A DNA stretch of 37,470 nucleotides from NCBI GenBank assembly GCA_019113785.1, contig DXGT01000004.1, positions 1 to 37,470 of the forward strand. The letters are read 5' to 3'. Made by a program: the position numbers and the translations under genes. This DNA is from Candidatus Ruthenibacterium merdigallinarum (GTDB taxonomy: Bacteria > Bacillota > Clostridia > Oscillospirales > Ruminococcaceae). Under the pieces are notes generated by a model, which was not told the origin of the DNA, did not search any database, and saw only the letters and a list, made by a program, of their open reading frames with translations. Below, piece after piece: positions 30,751 through 37,470 of the stretch. The first letter of the stretch is position 1. Every line of letters starts with the position of its first letter.

Positions 30751-30766
30751 AGTATCGGTGTACAAA
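30751..30766 (+). repeat. 16-bp repeat, copy 2
   Basis: Identical to 28789-28804. It sits where the transcription start of the MATE gene is expected. Confidence 0.7.
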
Positions 30767-30791
30767 GATTTATGAAAGAGGGCTTTGCCAT

Positions 30792-32183
30792 ATGACAGCC
30801 GGTGCGGCGGGCGATTTTTCCGAAGGGAAAGTCAGCGCGAACATCATGCGCCTGGCGCTGCCGATGGTGGCAGCGCAGCTGGCCAGCGTTTTGTACAATA
30901 TTGTGGATCGCATCTATCTGGGGCACATGCCGGGCGCATCGGCCGACGTGCTGGCCGGCGTGGGCCTGACGTTCCCCATTTTGCAGGTGGTCACCGCCTT
31001 TGCGAACCTGTACGGCTCGGGCGGCGCGCCGCTGTTCGCCATGGCGCGCGGGCGCGGCGACGACAAACAGGCCGCGCGCGTATTGGGCGCGTGCTTTTCG
31101 CTGCTATGTGCCACGGGCCTTGTGCTGACGGGCGTATTTTTGTGGGCCGAGCGGCCGCTTTTGTACCTGCTGGGCGCCAGCGCCGACACCTACCCCTATG
31201 CGCGCGAATATCTTGTGGTGTACATGACGGGCAATGTGTTCGTGATGCTGAGCCTGGGCCTGAACGGCTTCATCAACGCGCAGGGGTTTGGGCGCACCGG
31301 CATGATGACGGTGCTCATCGGCGCGGCGGCCAACATCGCGCTGGACCCGGTGTTCATCTTTGCGCTGGATATGGGCGTGCGCGGTGCGGCGCTGGCCACG
31401 GTGCTCTCGCAGCTTCTGGGCGCTGTGTGGGCCGCGGGCTTCCTTTTTTCCCGCCGCGCGCCCGTGCGCATCCGGCGGCAATACTTCCGCTTTTCGCCGC
31501 GCCTTGCGCTGCGCATCTGCGCGGTGGGCATGTCCGGCTTTATGATGAGCGTCACGAACTGCGCCGTACAGGCCGTGTGCAACATGTCGCTGCAGCAGTT
31601 CGGCGGCGACGTGTACGTGGGCGTGATGACCATTGTCAACTCCATGCGCGAGATCGTCATCACCCCGGCCAACGGCGTGACGCAGGCGGGCCAGCCCGTG
31701 ATGAGCTACAACTACGGCGCGGGGCTGTACGCGCGCGTGCGAAAGGCCATCGGCTTCGTCACGGCGCTGTGCGTAGGCTACACGGCCCTTGTGTGGGTGC
31801 TGCTGATGGCCCTGCCCGCCCAGTGCGCTTCGCTGTTCACCTCAAACGCGCAGCTGCTCTCGGCCGGCGTGCCGGCCATGCGCGTATACTTCTGCGGCAT
31901 CTTCCTCATGGCGCTGCAAATTGCCGGCCAAGCGCCCGCCGTGGCGCTCGGGCGCGCCAAACAGGCCGTGTTCTTCTCGCTTTTGCGCAAGGCGATCATC
32001 GTCATCCCGCTCACGCTTTTGCTGCCGCGCATCGGCGGCCTCGGCGTGATGGGCGTGTTCTGGGCCGAACCCATCTCGAACCTTGTGGGCGGCGGCGCGT
32101 GCTATGTCACGATGCAGCTGACCATCGGCCGCGAACTGCGCCGCGAAGAGCGTGAAACTGCACAGAAAACCGGGGCGCTGTGA
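30792..32183 (+). CDS. MATE-family efflux transporter
   Basis: A 463-residue inner-membrane transporter with twelve predicted helices in two related halves. MATE proteins export organic cations, drugs or metabolites using a sodium or proton gradient. Typical segments are NIMRLALPMVAAQLASVLYNIVDRIYLGHM at the N-terminus, QGFGRTGMMTVLIGAAANIALDPVFIF, NGVTQAGQPVMSYNYGAG in the second half, and GVFWAEPISNLVGG near the end. Substrate is unknown. The ATG at 30792 has AGAGGG upstream. An overlapping ORF in another frame is a shadow. The stop codon lies inside the terminator hairpin. The gene is divergent from the Enzyme I-like gene. Confidence 0.95.
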   Translation: MTAGAAGDFSEGKVSANIMRLALPMVAAQLASVLYNIVDRIYLGHMPGASADVLAGVGLTFPILQVVTAFANLYGSGGAPLFAMARGRGDDKQAARVLGACFSLLCATGLVLTGVFLWAERPLLYLLGASADTYPYAREYLVVYMTGNVFVMLSLGLNGFINAQGFGRTGMMTVLIGAAANIALDPVFIFALDMGVRGAALATVLSQLLGAVWAAGFLFSRRAPVRIRRQYFRFSPRLALRICAVGMSGFMMSVTNCAVQAVCNMSLQQFGGDVYVGVMTIVNSMREIVITPANGVTQAGQPVMSYNYGAGLYARVRKAIGFVTALCVGYTALVWVLLMALPAQCASLFTSNAQLLSAGVPAMRVYFCGIFLMALQIAGQAPAVALGRAKQAVFFSLLRKAIIVIPLTLLLPRIGGLGVMGVFWAEPISNLVGGGACYVTMQLTIGRELRREERETAQKTGAL

Positions 32184-32200
32184 ACCGCCCCGGTTTTTTT
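32166..32200. terminator. Terminator overlapping the MATE stop codon
   Basis: A 12-bp stem AAAACCGGGGCG/CGCCCCGGTTTT with an 8-nt loop is followed by a T run. The MATE TGA is within the loop. It can also end the converging small-protein transcript. Confidence 0.85.
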
Positions 32201-32231
32201 CGATCCGATGTACTGCCTATGTACTGGACTT

Positions 32232-32405
32232 TCAAAAGCGGCCGCCGCTTTGCCTGCCGCCGCTGCCCTCGCCCTTGACGGTAAGGCCCAGCACAAGGAA
32301 GCAAAAGCCCAGCGCGAAAAAGCCCGCGCCCTGCCCCATGGCCGCGGCGGCCAGAAACAGCGCGCCCGCGGCGAAGTACAAGGCGCGGCCGATGTTCTTT
32401 TTCAT
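32232..32405 (-). CDS. Small hydrophobic protein, function unknown
   Basis: A 57-residue protein with two hydrophobic stretches (about 7-24 and 28-42: ALYFAAGALFLAAAAMG and GFFALGFCFLVLGLTV) and a charged Gly-rich tail. I do not recognise a family. It begins 28 bases after the stop of the DtxR-type regulator on the same strand and probably shares its transcript. The ATG at 32405 follows MKKN-type basic residues and has AAGGGGGAAG upstream at a slightly long distance. The ORF track's start nine codons earlier is less likely. It could be a small membrane partner in metal handling, but that is only a guess from position. Confidence 0.55.
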   Translation of the reverse strand: MKKNIGRALYFAAGALFLAAAAMGQGAGFFALGFCFLVLGLTVKGEGSGGRQSGGRF

Positions 32406-32433
32406 TCTGCGGCTTCCCCCTTCTGCTCGCACT

Positions 32434-32799
32434 TCACACGCCGCGCATGTGCGCTTTCAGCTTTTCAAAGCTCTCCTCGCTGATGACATGCTCGATGCGG
32501 CACGCGTCCTCGGCAGCCGTCTCCTCGCTGACGCCGAGACTTTGCAGGTACTGCTTCAAAAGACAGTGCCGCTCGTACACGCGGCCCGCCATCGCAAGGC
32601 CCTCGGGCGTCAGCTCCAGCAGGCCGTCCTTGTCCATCGTCAGAAGACCGGCGCTCTTCAAAAGGCTCACGGCGCGGCTGACGCTGGGTTTTGAAAAATG
32701 CATGCGGCCCGCCACGTCGATGCTGCGCACCGCGCCTTTTTCCTGTTTGAGAAGGAGGATGGTCTCCAGATAATCCTCGCGCGATTCAAATGAACGCAT
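32434..32799 (-). CDS. DtxR/MntR-type metal-dependent regulator
   Basis: A 121-residue dimeric repressor with a winged helix (SREDYLETILLLKQEKG to VSRAVSLLKSAGLL) and a metal-binding dimerisation domain (RHCLLKQYLQSLGV, EDACRIEHVIS). By eye alignment to MntR the ligands are Asp9, Glu12, His78, Cys100, Glu103 and His104. The Asp is MntR-like, whereas Cys at 100 is DtxR-like (Mn regulators have Glu there). The metal may therefore be iron, manganese or either. It lacks the C-terminal SH3-like domain, as in MntR. The ATG at 32799 has GGGAGG six bases upstream. The promoter at 32824-32852 is strong, and no metal transporter lies next to it. Confidence 0.88.
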   Translation of the reverse strand: MRSFESREDYLETILLLKQEKGAVRSIDVAGRMHFSKPSVSRAVSLLKSAGLLTMDKDGLLELTPEGLAMAGRVYERHCLLKQYLQSLGVSEETAAEDACRIEHVISEESFEKLKAHMRGV

Positions 32800-32823
32800 A
32801 CTCTGCCTCCCGAGCTTTTTTTC

Positions 32824-32852
32824 AGTGTACCATATTTTCGCCGCCGGTTCAA
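32824..32852 (-). promoter_or_regulatory. Promoter of the DtxR-type regulator
   Basis: TTGAAC and TACACT are separated by 17 bp on the minus strand, in the short gap after endonuclease IV. Confidence 0.7.
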
Positions 32853-32861
32853 GGCGCGCCT

Positions 32862-33704
32862 TTACGGCCGCGGGCCGCCCTCCAGCTCGCGCAAAAGCGC
32901 GATCTCCCTCGCCCAGCCGGCGTCGTCGTTCGGCGTCTCCAGCACCATCGGCAGATTTTTCAGCAGCGGATGGTTCACGATGTTCCAAAACGCCGCAAGG
33001 CCGATGTGCCCCTCGCCGAGACGGGCGTGCCGGTCCTTGTGCGCGCCGAGGGGGTTCTGGCTGTCGTTGAGATGCAGCGCGCGCAGCTTGGCAAGGCCCA
33101 CGGTGCGGTCAAACTCGGCCAGGACGCCGTCGAGGTCGCGCACGATGTCATAGCCCGCGTCCCACACATGGCAGGTGTCCAGGCACACGCCCAGCTGTTC
33201 CTCGCGCCCGGAAAGGCGCATGATCTCGGCCAGCTGCTCAAAGCGGCCGCCCACCTCGCTGCCCTTGCCCGCCATCGTCTCCAAAAGCACGGTGGTGTGC
33301 ACGGCTCCGTCCAGCACGTCCGCAAGCTGGCGGGCGATCAGGCGCATGCCGGCCTCCTCGCCCTGCCCCACATGGCTGCCCGGGTGGAAGTTGTAGTAAT
33401 TGCCGGGCAAAAACTCGAGGCGCGCCAGATCCTCGCGCATGGCGCTGCGCGCAAATTCGCGCAGGGCCGGGTCTTTCGCGGCGGCGTTCATCGTGTACGG
33501 CGCGTGCGCCACCAGCGGGCCGAAGGCGTTTTCTTTCGCCAGGGCGCGCAGCGCCGCAGCGTCCGCCTCGTCCAGCGGCTTCACCGCGCCGCCGCGCGGG
33601 TTGCGCGTGAAGAAGGCGAACGTGTTCGCGCCCAGCTTCTGCGCCTGGCGGCCCATGGCAAGATAGCCTTTGGCCGAGGAGATGTGGCTGCCGAAATATC
33701 CCAT
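32862..33704 (-). CDS. nfo: Endonuclease IV
   Basis: A 280-residue zinc-dependent AP endonuclease that cuts DNA 5' of abasic sites in base-excision repair. The TIM-barrel metal-ligand segments are all present: FGSHISSAKG, VAHAPYTMN, NFHPGSHVG, LLETMAGKGSEVG, CLDTCHVWDAGYD, and HLNDSQNPLGAHKDRHARLGEGHIG. The C-terminal ETPND is also typical. The start MGYFGSHISS at 33704 matches the family N-terminus; the ORF track adds 22 residues. The ribosome site is weak, so the start is set by homology. It is divergent from another repair-type gene (33863), and the 158-bp gap between them holds no clear promoter that I can defend. Confidence 0.96.
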   Translation of the reverse strand: MGYFGSHISSAKGYLAMGRQAQKLGANTFAFFTRNPRGGAVKPLDEADAAALRALAKENAFGPLVAHAPYTMNAAAKDPALREFARSAMREDLARLEFLPGNYYNFHPGSHVGQGEEAGMRLIARQLADVLDGAVHTTVLLETMAGKGSEVGGRFEQLAEIMRLSGREEQLGVCLDTCHVWDAGYDIVRDLDGVLAEFDRTVGLAKLRALHLNDSQNPLGAHKDRHARLGEGHIGLAAFWNIVNHPLLKNLPMVLETPNDDAGWAREIALLRELEGGPRP

Positions 33705-33862
33705 GGATGAAACCGTGCGCCGCGCGGCGCTTTCCTTTCCGCAAAAATCGGTGTATGATAGAAACAGCATTCAAAACGGCCGGCTTCGCCGCGCGGCCTG
33801 TTTTAAGTAAATCATACCATTTCAGTGGAAATTTTGCAACATCCGAAACAGGAGGGCCTGCG

Positions 33863-34168
33863 ATGAACGAATTCACAAAACGCATTTACGAAGTGGTGTG
33901 CCAGATCCCGCGCGGGCGCGTGGCCAGCTACGGGCAGGTAGCGGCGCTGGCGGGCAATCCGCGCGGCGCGCGCGGCGTGGGCTTTGCGCTGCACCGCAAC
34001 CCGCAGCCCGGCGTTATCCCCTGCCACCGCGTGGTGTTCAAGGACGGCAGCGTGTGCACGGGTTTCGCCTTCGGCGGCCCGCAGGTGCAGCGCCGCATGC
34101 TGGAGGAGGAGGGCGTCGTTTTCCTGCCGGACGGCCGCGTGGACATGGCCCGCTGCCGCTGGCTGTGA
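33863..34168 (+). CDS. Minimal MGMT-domain protein with active-site Cys
   Basis: A 101-residue protein equal to the DNA-binding/catalytic domain of O6-alkylguanine-DNA methyltransferases. It begins FTKRIYEVVCQIPRGRVASYGQVAALAGNPRGAR, and carries the active-site motif IPCHRVV (Cys54). The N-terminal RNase-H-like domain of full MGMT/Ogt is missing. Alkyltransferase-like proteins (ATL) are also this short but usually have Trp in place of the Cys. This protein therefore has ATL size with an MGMT-type reactive Cys. It may repair or flag alkylated guanines. The ATG has GGAGGG six bases upstream. It is divergent from endonuclease IV, giving a small DNA-repair pair. A shared terminator follows. Confidence 0.88.
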   Translation: MNEFTKRIYEVVCQIPRGRVASYGQVAALAGNPRGARGVGFALHRNPQPGVIPCHRVVFKDGSVCTGFAFGGPQVQRRMLEEEGVVFLPDGRVDMARCRWL

Positions 34169-34194
34169 CGGCTGCCTTGAACGGGCGGCGCGAT

Positions 34195-34228
34195 GCGGAT
34201 CGCTCCATTCCCTCTTGCGGATCGCTCC
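34195..34228. repeat. Short direct repeat
   Basis: TGCGGATCGCTCC occurs twice (34194-34206 and 34216-34228) in the gap after the MGMT-domain gene. Function unknown. The rest of the 152-bp gap holds only the terminator. Confidence 0.5.
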
Positions 34229-34266
34229 GCCCACCTTTCTGTGCATGACGGTTTTTTGCACCGAGC

Positions 34267-34297
34267 AAAAAGCGGCAGGCCGCAGCCTGCCGCTTTT
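34267..34297. terminator. Bidirectional terminator between the MGMT-domain and reductase genes
   Basis: A 13-bp perfect stem AAAAGCGGCAGGC/GCCTGCCGCTTTT encloses a 4-nt loop, with A and T runs on both sides, between two converging genes. Confidence 0.85.
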
Positions 34298-34320
34298 CTG
34301 TTTGGCGCTTATTTCAGCGC

Positions 34321-35868
34321 TTATTTCGCGTATTTGCCCGCCAGCGCGCGCAGCGCTTCGCCGTTTTGCGCGGCCCACTGCGCATACGTCCGGCCGCTGG
34401 CCTGCACGGTGCGGCCCAGCTCCACCAGAAACGCGGGGACGTCGTCTTGCAGCATCGTGCACACGGGCGTGCCCAGCCCCTCGGCGCCCTGCGCGGCGCT
34501 GCCGCCCAAAAACAGCGTAAACGCCGGATGCGCCACTTTTTCGATCACCTTGACGCCGCCCACAAAGCCCATGCCGCACGCCTGGTGCGCGCCGCAGCTG
34601 GACGGGCAGCCCGACACCGCGATGCGCGGCAGCGCGCCGTCCTGAATGCCGGCTTCGCGCACCGCGGCAATGCACGCGGCCAGCAGGCTTTGTGAATCGC
34701 GCACGCCCTGCTGGCAGGTGGCCGCGCCGATGCAGCTGGTGCTGCGCTCGAACGCGCTGGCGGCGCTGTCGGGCGTGGCCGCCAGCACGGCCTGCGCCTC
34801 GCGGGTCGTCAAATTCACCACATACAGCCCGCCGTCCGGGCGCAGGCGCAGCTCGGCCTGGGCGAAGTCCTTCACCGTCTCGTACAGACGCCGCACGGCC
34901 TCGCCGGCCAGCACGCCGCCCGCAGGGTGGTATTCCACCGCGTACAGGCCCGGCTGCTTCTGGGCCGTCACGCGCGTCATCGGCAGCGCCAGTTCGCCGT
35001 CCGCCGCCTTCGCGGGGGTCCACGGCTCAAAATGCAGCGCAAGATCCGGCCCGGCCTTCACGCGCGCGAGCGCGGCGGCAAACGCCGCTTTCAGACCCTC
35101 GGCGCCCAGCGTCTCCTGCAAATAGCGCGTGCGCGCCTTGGCGCGGTTTTCGTAGTTGCCGTGCTCGCAGAACACGGCGATCATCGCCTCAATGGCGTAC
35201 GCCGCGTCCTCGGGGCGAAGGCCCTCCGCCACTTTGACGCCCAGCTTCGGGTTCGGCCCCAGGCCGCCCGCGCAGTACACGTCGAACGTGCCGTCCCTGC
35301 GCGCGAGGAAGCCGAGGTCGCGCATGGCGGCGTGCACCTCGTCGGCCGCATCGTTGCAGAACGCCACCTTCAGCTTGCGCGGCATGTGCACTTCGTCGAT
35401 GCGCCCCAGCAGATAGCGCGCGGCCGCCTCGGCGACAGGGCGCACGTCAAAGGGCTCGTCCGCCGTAAAGCCGGACAGCGGGCTGACCATCACGTTGCGC
35501 GGGTTGTCCCCGCCGCCGCCCTTGGTGACGATGTCCACATCGACGGCTTTTTCCATCAGTTCCGCCGTCTGCTGCGCCGTCAGATCGTGCAGCTGGATGG
35601 TCTGGCAAGTGGTGATCTTCATGCGCTGCACGCCGTATTCGGCGGCGCAGTTCGCAATGAAAGCCAGCTGCGGCATCGTCACGTGGCCGCCCGCAAGGCG
35701 CAGGCGCAGCATGTGGCCCGTCTCGCCGCGCTGGGCGTAGCTGCCAAAGCCACCGGAAAAGCCCTTGTAGCTCTTGCGGTCCACCTCGCCGACCGCAAAC
35801 GCGCGCGCCTTCTCGGCAAACGCGGGGATCTGGCTGCGGAAATTTTCTTTCACCTGTTCAAACTGCAT
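34321..35868 (-). CDS. Siroheme-dependent sulfite/nitrite reductase
   Basis: A 515-residue cytosolic reductase with the duplicated ferredoxin-like and siroheme [4Fe-4S] domains. It reduces sulfite to sulfide or nitrite to ammonia by six electrons. The cluster cysteines are C-x5-C in SCIGAATCQQG (near residue 380) and C-x3-C in SGCPSSCGAHQ (near 420). The substrate-site basic residues appear in MKITTCQTIQLHDL. The length fits ferredoxin-type NirA/Sir enzymes, but sequence alone does not tell which substrate is used. The ATG at 35868 has GGAG seven bases upstream; the ORF track adds 34 residues. No siroheme or other sulfur genes are nearby. It lies 19 bases after the YggS-type gene. Confidence 0.9.
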   Translation of the reverse strand: MQFEQVKENFRSQIPAFAEKARAFAVGEVDRKSYKGFSGGFGSYAQRGETGHMLRLRLAGGHVTMPQLAFIANCAAEYGVQRMKITTCQTIQLHDLTAQQTAELMEKAVDVDIVTKGGGGDNPRNVMVSPLSGFTADEPFDVRPVAEAAARYLLGRIDEVHMPRKLKVAFCNDAADEVHAAMRDLGFLARRDGTFDVYCAGGLGPNPKLGVKVAEGLRPEDAAYAIEAMIAVFCEHGNYENRAKARTRYLQETLGAEGLKAAFAAALARVKAGPDLALHFEPWTPAKAADGELALPMTRVTAQKQPGLYAVEYHPAGGVLAGEAVRRLYETVKDFAQAELRLRPDGGLYVVNLTTREAQAVLAATPDSAASAFERSTSCIGAATCQQGVRDSQSLLAACIAAVREAGIQDGALPRIAVSGCPSSCGAHQACGMGFVGGVKVIEKVAHPAFTLFLGGSAAQGAEGLGTPVCTMLQDDVPAFLVELGRTVQASGRTYAQWAAQNGEALRALAGKYAK

Positions 35869-35887
35869 GTTCCTTCTCCTTTTCTTT

Positions 35888-36601
35888 TCATCTGGCCGGG
35901 TAACTGCGGGCGCCATAGATCGCCGTGCCGATGCGCACGATGTTGGCGCCCTCCCGGATCGCGTTCTCAAAATCGCCGCTCATGCCCATCGACAGCCACT
36001 GCATGTCGACGCGCTCGATGCGCCGGTCTCTCGCTTTGTCGAACAGCGCCCTCATCGCCGCCAGGTCGCGGCGATTGTCGGCGTCATTGTCGCGCACAGG
36101 CGGCACGGCCATCAGACCGCGCACATGCACATGCGCCATCACGGCGGCGGCCTCCAGAATGGCGTCCAGCTCCGCCGGGGCCACGCCGCTCTTCGCGGCC
36201 TCCTGCCCGATGTTCACTTCGATGAGGATGTCCTGGCACACGCCCGCGCGCGCCGCGCACTTCTCCACCTCGGCCAGCAGATGGTGCGAACCGACCGATT
36301 CGATCATCGCGGCCGCGCCCACCACCTGGCGCACCTTGTTCGTTTGCAGATGGCCGATGAAATGCAGCGGCTTTGCAAGATACGCGCCTGCCGCGCACTT
36401 CTGCACCAGTTCCTGCACGCGGTTTTCTCCGAACAGGTCGATGTCCAGCTGCGCCGAAAGGCGCACGGTGTCGGCGTCCTGCGTCTTGCTGGCCGCGCAC
36501 AGCAAAATCTCCTGCGGCCGGCGGCCGGCGCTGTGCGCCGCCGCCTCCATGCGCGCGCGGATGGCCGCCACGTTCGCGCGCATCTCCTCCAGTGTGGTCA
36601 A
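35888..36601 (-). CDS. YggS/PLPBP-family PLP-binding protein
   Basis: A 237-residue single-domain TIM-barrel protein of the YggS/YlmE/PROSC family, which binds pyridoxal phosphate and helps keep vitamin B6 and amino-acid pools in balance. The PLP lysine is Lys39 in CAASKTQ. Other marks are LFGENRVQEL, LHFIGHLQTNKVRQVV, VNIGQEAAKSGV, LSMGMSGDFENAIREGANIVRIGTAIYG. The start is a TTG at 36601 that overlaps the upstream stop as TTGA, with GGAGGAGG seven bases before it, so it is coupled to the YwlG-type gene. In many Firmicutes this gene lies in the division region (ylmE); here it does not. Confidence 0.93.
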   Translation of the reverse strand: MTTLEEMRANVAAIRARMEAAAHSAGRRPQEILLCAASKTQDADTVRLSAQLDIDLFGENRVQELVQKCAAGAYLAKPLHFIGHLQTNKVRQVVGAAAMIESVGSHHLLAEVEKCAARAGVCQDILIEVNIGQEAAKSGVAPAELDAILEAAAVMAHVHVRGLMAVPPVRDNDADNRRDLAAMRALFDKARDRRIERVDMQWLSMGMSGDFENAIREGANIVRIGTAIYGARSYPAR

Positions 36602-37149
36602 CGCAATTCCTCCTCCGGCTGATAGACGGCGCGCGCCCCGCCGATGAATTTCGGGCGCGTGCGCGCGCACACAAGGCGTGCACAGCCGATCGTGCGCACA
36701 GGCAGGCGCACGGGCACGGCCACGCGCTTCAAATGCATGCCGATCAGCGTGTCGCCGATGTCCATACCCGCGTCGGCGCGGATGGTCTCGACGGCCACCG
36801 GGTCGCGCAAAGCCTGCCACAGCGCCGTGGCAAAGCTGCCGCCCGCGTGCGGCTGCGGCAGAACGCTGACGATCTCGCTGTCCTGCGGGCGCGCCGCGCG
36901 CTCAATGACGACGGCGCGGTTCAAATGCTCGCAGCACTGGCCCGCCACGCAGACGCGCGCCGGGCCGAACACCTCCAAAAGCCCCTGCACCACCGCGCGC
37001 GCAGCGTCCATGCTGGAGGCGCTGCCGATGCGCTGGCCCATGATCTCGCTGGACGAACAGCCCACGATCACAATGTCGCCCGCTTTGAGCTTCGCCGCGT
37101 CCAAAAGCCCGCGCGCCGCCTCGGCGCATTGCCGGCGGATCTCTTCCAT
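36598..37149 (-). CDS. YwlG-type (UPF0340/TIGR01440) protein
   Basis: A 183-residue cytosolic protein of the YwlG family, which has no established function. Family segments are IVIVGCSSSEIMGQRIGSASSMDAARAV near residue 28, VAGQCCEHLNRAVVIE, VSVLPQPHAGGSFAT, DPVAVETIRADAGMDIGDTLIGMHLKRVAVPVR, and the ending RPKFIGGARAVY. The ATG at 37149 has AAAGGGG nine bases upstream; the ORF track begins 13 codons earlier. It is followed with a four-base TTGA overlap by the YggS-type gene and then by the reductase, so the three may form an operon. Upstream lies the tandem-repeat array. Confidence 0.9.
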   Translation of the reverse strand: MEEIRRQCAEAARGLLDAAKLKAGDIVIVGCSSSEIMGQRIGSASSMDAARAVVQGLLEVFGPARVCVAGQCCEHLNRAVVIERAARPQDSEIVSVLPQPHAGGSFATALWQALRDPVAVETIRADAGMDIGDTLIGMHLKRVAVPVRLPVRTIGCARLVCARTRPKFIGGARAVYQPEEELR

Positions 37150-37180
37150 CCGATTCAGCCCCTTTTTTGTATGAATTCCA

Positions 37181-37470
37181 TTGCACACTGGCCACTAACC
37201 TCGCCGTTCGCCTGTGGCTCCGGCTCGCTAAGAGGCCAGGTGTAAGTTCGCACTAAGTTCACCGTTCGCCCTGCGGGCTCCGGTTCACTAAGTGCTTACA
37301 TTGCACACTGGCCACTAAGCTCATCGTTCGCCTTGCGGCTCCGATTCGCTAAGAGGCCAGGTGTAAGTTCGCACTAAGTTCGCCGTTCGCCCTGCGGGCT
37401 CCGGTTCACTAAGTGCTTACATTGCACACTGGCCACTAAGCTCATCGTTCGCCTTGCGGCTCCGATTCGC
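37181..37470. repeat. Tandem repeat array of about 120-bp units, running off the window
   Basis: Units begin at 37181, 37301 and 37422 (TTGCACACTGGCCACTAA), giving periods of 120 and 121 bp and a partial third unit. Each unit has two related halves of about 60 bp. Each half contains a small dyad (GCCCTGCGGGC or GCCTTGCGGC) followed by a GGCTCCG-type segment and a CTAAG. The inverted pair ACACTGGCC/GGCCAGGTGT spans the first half. No open frame with coding character was found. The region from 37150 to 37180 holds only the leader of the YwlG-type gene. Confidence 0.9.

Noticed and set aside
28835-30775. Plus-strand ORF of 646 residues
   Set aside because: It is antisense to the Enzyme I-like gene, which has clear motifs.
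30785-32155. Alternative frame over the MATE gene
   Set aside because: It has no membrane helices; the 30792 frame has twelve and the family motifs.
37181-37470. CRISPR array
   Set aside because: The period is about 120 bp and the whole unit is conserved. There are no short repeats with unique spacers and no cas genes.

Overview
The window is very GC-rich DNA with dense coding on both strands, and looks like the chromosome of a Gram-positive anaerobe of the Clostridia type (an Oscillospiraceae-like gut bacterium is my best guess, not proven). The reasons are a mraZ-rsmH-ftsL-PBP division cluster with a PASTA-bearing SpoVD/PBP2B-type penicillin-binding protein, a DivIVA-family protein, a MurE with the DNPR motif typical of meso-diaminopimelate addition, sigma-A type promoters, strong AGGAGG-like ribosome sites with many TTG and GTG starts, and a carbohydrate ABC importer with no dedicated ATPase gene.

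Layout. 1-240: two minus-strand tRNA genes (Gln-CTG, Pro-CGG). 398-1285: plus-strand pair encoding a PC4/YdbC-like protein and an HD-domain protein. 1389-18573: minus-strand division and cell-wall block. In transcription order it runs mraZ, rsmH, ftsL-like, PBP, murE, murF, mraY, ftsW, murG, murA, ftsQ, ftsZ, then a DivIVA-family gene and thioredoxin. A strong promoter with four MraZ boxes at a 10-bp period starts it. ftsQ and ftsZ have their own promoter candidates. murD, murC, murB and ftsA are absent.

18754-27489: accessory transport and signalling module. On the minus strand, a lipoprotein joining a propeller-like domain to a solute-binding domain is followed by two sugar-type permeases, a HlyD-like adaptor and a MacB-like membrane protein, with ATGA overlaps at several junctions. 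No ATPase is present. A divergent OmpR-type regulator and histidine kinase share the upstream region, which carries two pairs of 11-bp-period direct repeats.

27550-37149: housekeeping and metabolic genes, namely deoC, a Nudix hydrolase, an Enzyme I-like protein lacking the catalytic Cys, a MATE transporter, a small membrane protein, a DtxR/MntR-type regulator, endonuclease IV, a minimal methyltransferase-domain repair protein, a siroheme sulfite/nitrite reductase, a YggS-type PLP protein and a YwlG-type protein. 37181-37470: tandem repeats of about 120 bp that run off the window end.

I see no complete unknown defence or mobile system. The strongest leads for new biology are the hybrid importer/adaptor operon with its fused sensor-like binding protein, and the Enzyme I-like protein with altered active-site residues. 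All family calls come from reading motifs by eye; no database search was run.
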